Below are positions 58,307 to 64,000 of a stretch of 64,000 nucleotides of DNA, in pieces. Origin of the DNA: Pseudomonadota bacterium. Lineage in GTDB: Bacteria; Desulfobacterota; Binatia; Binatales; Binataceae. Every line of letters begins with the position of its first letter. Position 1 is the first letter of the stretch. A model generated the notes under the pieces. It had not been told where the DNA came from and did not search any database. It saw only the letters and a program-made list of their open reading frames with translations. A program made the position numbers and the translations under genes. Where the stretch lies: positions 124,001-188,000 of the forward strand of contig JAJPHZ010000013.1 of NCBI GenBank assembly GCA_021325025.1, read 5' to 3'.

Positions 58307-58632
58307 TTAACAAACCCCTTTCAGCGAAATTAAGCGGTCTCGATCACCTGACCATCCGCGCGCCTGAGCTTGATTGTACCGGTTGGGCGCCGGCAGGAAC
58401 ATTTTCTGGTTCCAGGCCATCCATCCGCAAATGGAGCTACATTTTACGAACTATTTTGTCGGAATGGAATTGCATTCGAAAGAGGGCTTTCGCCGCCAGT
58501 GGCATTTTACAACTTCCTCACCTCCTGCCCACACATCGTCCGGGGAGCTGTGGTTTTTCGCGCGCAGGGCGTTGGACTATGCCCGGCGCCTCGATTATGA
58601 CTTTGCCTGACAGGATTTGCGGGAGGAATGCC
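58307..58632. other. vWA-thiolase divergent region (326 bp)
   Basis: No gene is supported. It should hold promoters for the kinase cassette and for the thiolase gene. On the minus strand a TACAAT (58378-58373) is a good -10 about 67 bases before the vWA start, but its -35 (TGTTCC) is poor. An inverted repeat GGAAC...GTTCC is at about 58397-58414. Confidence 0.5.
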
Positions 58633-59799
58633 ATGAGTCTGCGCGGCAAGACCGCGATCGCGGGACTGGGTATCACTAAAATGGGCAAAAACTACGCCCA
58701 TTCCAATGCGCTCGGCTTCGCCACCGAAGCCCTTGAGCTGGCGCTGGCCGACGCCGGCCTGCTGCGCTCGGACCTCGACGGCGTGCTGGTCAATCCCGGT
58801 CTGACCTGGGGCAGCGACGTGATGGCGTCGTACACCCTGCAACAGGCAATGGGGATCAGGAACGTACGGCTGACGGCCACCACCAACCTCGGTGGCGCCA
58901 GCGCCGCTGCGCTGGTGATGCACGCCGCGATGGCGATCGACGCCGGGATGGCGTCGACGGTGGCCTGCCTGTTTGCCGACGCGCCGCTCAAGCCGCCGCG
59001 GCCCAACGCCAAGGGAACCGGCGGCGGCGCGGCCTACGGTTTCGCCCGCGGTCTGGACGCGGCCTACGGCCTGTATGGCGCCAACTCCGGCTACGCAATG
59101 GTCGCTCAGCGCCATATGCACGTGTACGGCACCACCAGCGACCAACTGGGCGCGATCGCGGTCGCCGAACGCAAATGGGCCAACCTCAACCCGATGGCGG
59201 AGTTCCACCGGGAACCGCTCACCATCGAGGACTATCGCAACTCGCGATGGGTCGCCGAGCCGCTGCATCTGTACGACTGCTGTTTGGTCAGCAACGGCGC
59301 GGTGTGTGTGATCGTCACCTCCGCTGAGCGTGCCCGCGACCTCAAAAAGCCCCCGGTCTACATCCTGGGCATGGGCCAGGGCCATCCCGGCGACGATCCG
59401 GTGGAGACCCTCAGTTCGGGCGCGCCGATGGCCAAGCAGACCGCCTTTAAGATGGCGGGCGTGGAGCTTAAGGACATCGACGTAGTTGAGTTTTACGACT
59501 GCTATACGATCACGGTCCTGATCACGCTGGAAGATTACGGCTTTTGTGCCAAAGGCGAAGGCGGTCCGTTCGTCGCCGACGGCCGCATCGGACCCGGCGG
59601 CAGCCTGCCGGTCAACACCGGCGGCGGTCAGCTCAGCGCCTACTACATGTGGGGAATGACGCCGCTGTCGGAGGGCGTCATCCAAATCCGCGGTGAGGGC
59701 GGCGCCCGCCAGGTGCCCAAGCATGACCTGTGCGTGGTGTCCGGCAACGGCGGCGTGTTGTGGACCCATTCCACGCTTGTATTAGGAGCGTCGGCCTGA
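58633..59799 (+). CDS. thiolase-like acyl-CoA acetyltransferase (lipid-transfer type)
   Basis: 388-residue thiolase-superfamily protein of the type paired with DUF35. Seen are GKTAIAGLGITKMGK, TTNLGGASAAALVMHA, the HMHVYGT segment and the C-terminal NTGGGQLSAYYMWGM; the nucleophile position (TTNLGGAS) has no cysteine, so canonical Claisen chemistry is unlikely. GGGAGGA lies 5 bases before the ATG at 58633. The next gene, 27 bp away, is the DUF35 partner. Confidence 0.85.
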   Translation: MSLRGKTAIAGLGITKMGKNYAHSNALGFATEALELALADAGLLRSDLDGVLVNPGLTWGSDVMASYTLQQAMGIRNVRLTATTNLGGASAAALVMHAAMAIDAGMASTVACLFADAPLKPPRPNAKGTGGGAAYGFARGLDAAYGLYGANSGYAMVAQRHMHVYGTTSDQLGAIAVAERKWANLNPMAEFHREPLTIEDYRNSRWVAEPLHLYDCCLVSNGAVCVIVTSAERARDLKKPPVYILGMGQGHPGDDPVETLSSGAPMAKQTAFKMAGVELKDIDVVEFYDCYTITVLITLEDYGFCAKGEGGPFVADGRIGPGGSLPVNTGGGQLSAYYMWGMTPLSEGVIQIRGEGGARQVPKHDLCVVSGNGGVLWTHSTLVLGASA

Positions 59800-59826
59800 A
59801 GAATCAGCTCGCGGAGAGATTGGACA

Positions 59827-60246
59827 ATGGCAGAGATAGTCAGACCCATACCGGAAATCACGCCCGAACTGCGCCCCTTTTTTGAAGCCAGCAAGAACGG
59901 GCAACTGGTCGTGCAAAAGTGCAACGGCTGCGGCGCCCTCCGCTTTCCGCCGCGCCGCCTGTGCGCCAACTGCCTGTCGCGCGAGTCCTCATGGACCCCG
60001 GTCAGCGGCGAGGGCGAGGTCTACAGCTTCATCATCATGCATCGCGTCTACCATCCTGCCTTCGCCACCCAGGTTCCCTACGCGGTGGCGACCATCAAGC
60101 TCAAGGAAGGGGTGCGGATGCTGTCCAACGTAATCGGAATCGACCCGCACGCGATCAGATGCGGAATGCCGGTCAGGGTTTGCTTCGAAAAGCTAAACGA
60201 CGAGGTCAACCTGCCGATGTTCCGTCCAGCCGCCGACGCTGCTTGA
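59827..60246 (+). CDS. DUF35 OB-fold / zinc-ribbon protein
   Basis: 139 residues: an N-terminal helix, a zinc ribbon (Cys32, 35, 46, 49) and an OB fold (EGEVYSFIIMHRVYHPAFA to MLSNVIGI). DUF35 proteins act as acyl-CoA-binding partners of thiolase-like or hydratase enzymes. GGAGAG lies 8 bases upstream. It is co-directional with and just downstream of the thiolase-like gene, the standard pairing. Confidence 0.85.
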   Translation: MAEIVRPIPEITPELRPFFEASKNGQLVVQKCNGCGALRFPPRRLCANCLSRESSWTPVSGEGEVYSFIIMHRVYHPAFATQVPYAVATIKLKEGVRMLSNVIGIDPHAIRCGMPVRVCFEKLNDEVNLPMFRPAADAA

Positions 60247-60353
60247 GCATTTGGTTAAAAGGGGTACTTGCATTGTCCCTGGCCCTGAGCGATGCTGACA
60301 GATACCTGCGCGCTCGGGGACGTTTATCAAGGCGCCCGGAGGCGCGTAGCAAG

Positions 60354-61565
60354 ATGCATTTCCTGGACCCCAAATACCTCAACCGCCTGGTCGAGACCTC
60401 CCCCGATATAATCGTCGCCGTCGATATCAAGGGCACGATCGTCTATTACAATGACGGTGCGCGGCGCGGTCTGCAGTTCACGGCTGAGGAAATCATCGGC
60501 CAGAACGTAACCCGGCTCTATCCCAGTATCGAAGAGGCACGCCGCGTGATGGCGGCGATGCGCAGTTCGAGGGACAGCGGGCGCATTTCCAACTTCGAGT
60601 CCACTTTCCGCAACAAGGACAACGAGTTGATTCCGGTGGCGATCTCGGCGTCGCTGATTTATGACGACAACAACCAGGAGATCGGCTCGATTGGCTTTGC
60701 GCGCGACATCCGCGGGATGCGCCGGCGCGAGCAACTGGCCACCGCTGGCGAAATCGCGATCAGCCTGGCCCATGAGATCAACAACCCGCTCGAAGTAATC
60801 GTCAACAACCTCGAACTGCTGGCGCGCGACGTCGAGGCCAAGCTGAGCGACGCCGAACTGGTGGTCGAAAGCGAACGGCTGGACTCGATCCGCAGCGGGG
60901 TGGAACGGGTGCAGGCGATCGTGCGGCGGCTGGACGAGATGGCCCGCAAGGGTACCTACGAGACGCGCGATTACCTGCAGGGCAAGCGGATGGCCGACTT
61001 GGCGCCGCGGGCCGCCGAAGCGCTGCGCGAGCATGAGCCCGCTCCGGCGCGCGATTGGCCGCTGACCGGGATGTCGGTGCTGGTGCTCGACGACGATCCG
61101 GGGGTGGTCAACTCGCTGGCCGACCTGCTGCGCGCCGAGCGCTGCGTGGTACACACCGCGATGCGTCCGAGCAAGGCGCTGGCGCTGCTGCGCAACATGA
61201 AGGTCGACGCGGTTATCTCGGACGTCGTGATGCCGGAGATGGACGGCTACGAGTTCTATCTGCAGGTCAAGGAGGAGTGGCCCAACCTGCCGGTGATCCT
61301 GATGACCGCCTACTACTACGACAAGGATCACATCATCAAGCGCAGCCGGTTGCGTGGATTGGAAGGCGCGTTGTTCAAAAAGCCGATCAATCCGGCCAAG
61401 CTGCGTCAGGTGTTGTTGCAATGCCGCAACAAGACCGTCCAGCCGCATAAAGGCCCGGTTGCGGTACCGCACGACGGCGCCGAAGCTTCCTCCGCCCAAG
61501 TTCCGGTCGCGCCTGCCCCCTTGGCCGCCGCCCCCTCCGAACCCGCCCGCCCCTCGCGCCCTTAA
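60354..61565 (+). CDS. PAS - DHp - receiver protein lacking an ATPase domain
   Basis: 403 residues. A PAS domain (about 1-120), then a HisKA dimerisation helix with His140 (SLAHEINNPLEVIVNN), then directly a receiver domain (about 240-360) with Asp290 (ISDVVMPEMDGYE), Thr318 and Lys343. The usual HATPase_c domain between DHp and receiver is absent, so it cannot autophosphorylate as an ordinary histidine kinase. The tail is Pro/Ala-rich. The start is ATG 60354 (GGAGG about 11 bases up); TTG 60273 is an alternative. Confidence 0.82.
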   Translation: MHFLDPKYLNRLVETSPDIIVAVDIKGTIVYYNDGARRGLQFTAEEIIGQNVTRLYPSIEEARRVMAAMRSSRDSGRISNFESTFRNKDNELIPVAISASLIYDDNNQEIGSIGFARDIRGMRRREQLATAGEIAISLAHEINNPLEVIVNNLELLARDVEAKLSDAELVVESERLDSIRSGVERVQAIVRRLDEMARKGTYETRDYLQGKRMADLAPRAAEALREHEPAPARDWPLTGMSVLVLDDDPGVVNSLADLLRAERCVVHTAMRPSKALALLRNMKVDAVISDVVMPEMDGYEFYLQVKEEWPNLPVILMTAYYYDKDHIIKRSRLRGLEGALFKKPINPAKLRQVLLQCRNKTVQPHKGPVAVPHDGAEASSAQVPVAPAPLAAAPSEPARPSRP

Positions 61566-61862
61566 AGGCTTGCGCTTTCTCGGCCGGGCTTTTAGCTGCT
61601 CTCTCCCTTTCAGAGACTTGCCGATTTTCGAACAGTCTGTCTGGATTAGCTTCCCCGCAGGGGAAAGGCCCAATGGTGTGATGTGAAGCATCACGGAAAC
61701 GGCATGGGCCGGACCCGGCCGACCTGACTGAGCATATAAGGAACGCGAGCCTGTCGAGGCGAACACCTCCAGGTGTCTTATGCGGTTGCGCCGGCAGATC
61801 TCAATCAGTTCGGCCAGCCTCTGCCGGACGGCCTTGTTCACGCAGCCATCGCACGGCTGTCT
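61566..61862. other. 297-bp gap with a decayed gene and small palindromes
   Basis: The gap between the PAS-DHp-REC gene and the convergent MBL gene holds the MNT remnant (listed below) and three small perfect palindromes: TTCCCC-GCA-GGGGAA (61651-61665), GTGATG-TGAAG-CATCAC (61678-61694) and ACACCT-CC-AGGTGT (61763-61776, within the remnant). None is followed by a T-run. Confidence 0.6.
61734..61841 (-). pseudogene. remnant of an MNT-type nucleotidyltransferase
   Basis: From a GTG at 61841 the minus strand reads VNKAVRQRLAELIEICRRN, then RIRHLEVFASTGSRSL. This matches the N-terminal helix and first strand of MNT-domain (HEPN/MNT antitoxin-type) nucleotidyltransferases, which continue LFGSAARG...D. 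The expected GSAARG is scrambled to ASTGSRS, and no Asp motif or HEPN partner follows. It is a broken end left after deletion. The match is by eye. Confidence 0.5.
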
Positions 61863-62924
61863 TCAGCGCGGATCCGATTGCGCGCCGGATCGCGGCTGAC
61901 CCGATGAGTCTTGCGCAATCCTGTGACCGGGTTGGGAGGGAAAAGAGGCGCGGCGCAGCGCCGGCGCGGACACCTGGAAGACGCCGCCGATTTGCCTGAT
62001 CGCGATCGCGCCGGCGCGCGGACCGGCGGCGCGTATCAGGCGGCGGATCGGTTCGTCCATCGGCTCGCGCGACAGCCGAAAGGTGCCCCAGTGGATCGGA
62101 ATCAGGTAGCGCGCGCCGCTTTCGCGGAACATCTCCCACACCTGTTCGGGATTGGCGTGGTTGCGGATCCACGGATCGTAAGCGCCGATCGAGAATGCGG
62201 CGAGCAGCGGCGGATTGTCGTGCAATTGCGAAAAGATGGGCGTGAACGCCGAGTCGCACGCGATCAGCATCCGTACCCCGTCCTTCTCGATCACGTAGCT
62301 GTTGTAGCCGCGGTCCGCCTCCCACGGCCATCGGCGGCCCCAATGGCGCGCGCCCATCGCGGTCACCTTAAGCCCCCGCACCCAGGTGCTCTCGCCCCAC
62401 TCAAGCGGCCGCACGTCGGCGAAGCCCAGCGGCTCGATCAGATCGCGGCATCCGGCACAGCTCACCACGGTCGCGCTGCGCGGCAGCGCGCGCAGTGAAG
62501 GGAGATCGAGATGGTCCATGTGCGCGTGCGTGATCAGAATCAGGTCCAAAGGCGGCAGCGCGGCCGGAGCCAGCGGAACGGGCGTATGGCGCACCGGACC
62601 GACCGTGAACAGATGGCCCACGTCGAGGCCCACGCGATGAAAGAAGGTCGGATCGCTGATCACGTGGACGCCGAGGTAATCGATCAACAATGTTGCATGG
62701 CCCAGGTAGGCGACCGTGATGGCGTTGGCAGGCCATGAAGCGGGATGCAATTGAGCGGCGGCGGGCGCCGATTTGGCCGGCCGATCGGTGTCCGGAGCAG
62801 GACGCAATCCGACCAGCGCCAGCATCGCGCCTGCGGCCAACGCGCCCAGAAACCATCCGGCGCGCCGCCGCGACCGGGCGCGCGGGTGGGTTGGCAGCCC
62901 GGTTACTGTGCGGGTTGGAAGCAC
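61863..62924 (-). CDS. MBL-fold protein, NAPE-PLD/UlaG-like, membrane-anchored
   Basis: 353 residues. An N-terminal basic stretch and a single hydrophobic helix (AGWFLGALAAGAMLALVGL) suggest a signal anchor; the rest is a metallo-beta-lactamase fold with LGHATLLIDYLG, THAHMDHLDLPSL, the second metal site CDSAFTP, and IPIHWGTFRLS typical of NAPE-PLD/RomA proteins. The start is a GTG at 62924 with GGAG 8 bases upstream, inside the end of the previous gene. It may act on phospholipids; the substrate is unknown. Confidence 0.8.
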   Translation of the reverse strand: MLPTRTVTGLPTHPRARSRRRAGWFLGALAAGAMLALVGLRPAPDTDRPAKSAPAAAQLHPASWPANAITVAYLGHATLLIDYLGVHVISDPTFFHRVGLDVGHLFTVGPVRHTPVPLAPAALPPLDLILITHAHMDHLDLPSLRALPRSATVVSCAGCRDLIEPLGFADVRPLEWGESTWVRGLKVTAMGARHWGRRWPWEADRGYNSYVIEKDGVRMLIACDSAFTPIFSQLHDNPPLLAAFSIGAYDPWIRNHANPEQVWEMFRESGARYLIPIHWGTFRLSREPMDEPIRRLIRAAGPRAGAIAIRQIGGVFQVSAPALRRASFPSQPGHRIAQDSSGQPRSGAQSDPR

Positions 62925-63478
62925 GGCAGTTTCTCCACCCACGCGTAGCGATAGTTGCGCCCGCCGATACTCATCACTCCGGGAGCGGACTCGAAGGTGC
63001 CGAGAAAGGCGACCAGTTGATTGTTCTCGCGATCGTTTTGCGGCTGGGCGGCCGTGTAGGCAAGGAAGTTGCGCTTTTTGGGATCGCCCTCGGTGGCGTT
63101 CAGCGGCGGCGTAAACTGGAGGGCCGACAGGCTGGTGACCGTGGTGGACAAAAACCATTTCGGCTTTCCGCCCTGCTCGCCCAGCACCAGCCCGCGCAGC
63201 GCCTCCCCCTGTTCGGTGCGGACCATTTCCGCCATGTAAGGGGGTGTTGCCGCCAGCGCGTCGCATCGCTCGCCGATGTCTTCTTCGTCTTCGGTTACAT
63301 CCTTGCCGCTGACCGCGCTGCCGACGCTGACACCGGTGAAAGTGGCGGCCTGAAACGCCAGCGGCACGAGCTGCGTGGCCGCCGCCGCGGCGCATCCGCC
63401 GCAGTACAGCGCAATCGCCAGCAGGCATCCCAACCTGGCGGCCTGCAACCGCCCGATATTTGTTGAACCGCGGCTCAA
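62903..63478 (-). CDS. hypothetical lipoprotein
   Basis: 191 residues with an N-terminal hydrophobic stretch ending in a lipobox-like CGGC (Cys near 29). The mature domain has no recognised family; it contains a Glu/Asp-rich patch (VTEDEEDIGERC) and ends with a Cys near the C-terminus. The start is uncertain (TTG at 63478, with other TTG codons downstream). It overlaps the next gene by 22 bases and follows the methyltransferase closely. Confidence 0.6.
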   Translation of the reverse strand: MSRGSTNIGRLQAARLGCLLAIALYCGGCAAAAATQLVPLAFQAATFTGVSVGSAVSGKDVTEDEEDIGERCDALAATPPYMAEMVRTEQGEALRGLVLGEQGGKPKWFLSTTVTSLSALQFTPPLNATEGDPKKRNFLAYTAAQPQNDRENNQLVAFLGTFESAPGVMSIGGRNYRYAWVEKLPCFQPAQ

Positions 63479-63479
63479 G

Positions 63480-64000
63480 TCAGTTCTTACGCGCCGTCAC
63501 CACCGAGGAACTAAACGGAGGCGACGGCAGCGCCTGGCAATCGATCGCGCCGAAGCCGGCCTCGCGCAGCCATCGTGCCACCTCCTCGAAGCTGTAATCG
63601 CGTCCCGCGGTGGTCAGCAACAAATACAGCGAAAAGACCGCGCCCGCGGCGGGCTCGGTCAACTCGGCGTTCATTATGTGATCCTTGATCAACACCATAC
63701 CGCCGCGCACCAGTCCCCGATAGCACCTCTGCAACAATGCCCGATTGGTGGGCTCGTCTTCGCTGTGGATGACGTTGGAGAGAAAGATGGCGTCGAAGCC
63801 GGCCGGTAGCTCGCGGTTGCGGTAGTCGTACTCGACCAGCTCGATGCGGGCTGCGATTGCCGGGTCACGTTCGTTAAGGATTTCGCGCGCCACTTCCAGC
63901 GTCGCAGGCAGGTCCAGGAGCGCGCCTTTCAGTGCGGGATAGCGGCGCAGGAACTCCAGCAGATAGGTGCCGGGACCGCCGCCGAGGTCGGCGATGGTGC
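63480..64000 (-). CDS. SAM-dependent O-methyltransferase (3' part, cut by window edge)
   Basis: C-terminal part of a class I, plant-type/hydroxyneurosporene O-methyltransferase (PF00891-like). Visible are motif I at the window edge (DLGGGPGTYLLEFL), LLDLPATLEVAREIL, FDAIFLSNVIHSEDEPTN, GGMVLIKDHIMN and a C-terminal YSFEEVARWLREAGF. The N-terminal dimerisation half lies beyond 64000. The stop is one base from the start of the lipoprotein gene. Confidence 0.85.
   Translation of the reverse strand, partial: TIADLGGGPGTYLLEFLRRYPALKGALLDLPATLEVAREILNERDPAIAARIELVEYDYRNRELPAGFDAIFLSNVIHSEDEPTNRALLQRCYRGLVRGGMVLIKDHIMNAELTEPAAGAVFSLYLLLTTAGRDYSFEEVARWLREAGFGAIDCQALPSPPFSSSVVTARKN

Noticed and set aside
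62925..63428. N-terminal extension of the MBL protein back to 63428
   Set aside because: It would overlap the lipoprotein gene over nearly its whole length and is low-complexity; the GTG at 62924 has a good ribosome site.

Overview
The window is a GC-rich (roughly two-thirds G+C by eye), densely packed bacterial chromosome segment of about 55 protein genes. No rRNA, tRNA, CRISPR array, prophage or transposase was seen. The cell is Gram-negative and probably rod-shaped: it has lipoproteins with lipoboxes, a membrane-anchored PpiD chaperone and a complete mreBCD-mrdA-rodA set. It respires (NADH dehydrogenase subunits) and carries many acyl-CoA genes (tandem CaiB/BaiF CoA-transferase, two MaoC-type hydratases, two acyl-CoA dehydrogenases, a thiolase with a DUF35 partner). 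Housekeeping genes look proteobacterial/Desulfobacterota-like; together with the lipid-type acyl-CoA genes a lineage such as Binatota (Desulfobacterota_B) is plausible. That placement is inference and needs a marker-gene tree.

Layout. 1-3.5 kb (minus): rluD, rho and the 5' part of rpsB. 3.6-9.6 kb: a MaoC/FAS1-like hydratase divergent from the fused CoA-transferase, then a MAPEG protein, an orphan DUF2063 protein and an NTF2-like protein. 10-13.8 kb (minus): thyX-DUF309, an aspartate-type aminotransferase, rsmD-coaD. 14-21.4 kb (plus): partial complex I operon nuoE-H-J-K-L-M-N. 21.6-24.4 kb (minus): ppiD-esterase. 24.7-30.2 kb (plus): mreB-mreC-mreD-mrdA-rodA. 30.3-34.4 kb (minus): GFA and DUF1054 proteins, a zinc-ribbon membrane protein, gpsA, a twin zinc-knuckle protein and dapB. 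34.5-35.5 kb: moaA. 35.9-38.8 kb (minus): a small secreted protein and priA. 38.9-41.7 kb (plus): aroC-aroK-aroB. 41.8-44.5 kb (minus): an excisionase-like HTH protein, a cupin and typA. 44.7-48.6 kb: MaoC, a lactonase-like MBL protein and two divergent acyl-CoA dehydrogenases.

48.6-58.3 kb (minus) is the most distinctive region: a seven-gene Ser/Thr-phosphorylation cassette. In transcription order it encodes a vWA protein, a zinc-ribbon/FHA protein, a cytosolic Ser/Thr kinase with C-terminal FHA, a zinc-ribbon/pseudokinase/PP2C fusion, a membrane Ser/Thr kinase with a duplicated beta-rich ectodomain, a polytopic membrane FHA protein and a lipoprotein. The set looks like a closed kinase-phosphatase-reader circuit linking cytosol and envelope. 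It resembles, but is more elaborate than, the vWA-PP2C-kinase (TerY-P) triads and T6SS PpkA-PppA-Fha modules; no tellurium-resistance or T6SS structural gene is present here.

58.6-64 kb: a thiolase-DUF35 pair, a PAS-DHp-REC protein with no kinase ATPase domain, a decayed MNT nucleotidyltransferase remnant, an NAPE-PLD/UlaG-like MBL protein, a lipoprotein and a truncated O-methyltransferase. Several intergenic gaps between convergent genes carry strong palindromes (9.6-9.85 kb, 30.26-30.33 kb, 31.15 kb) that look like a REP-type repeat family.
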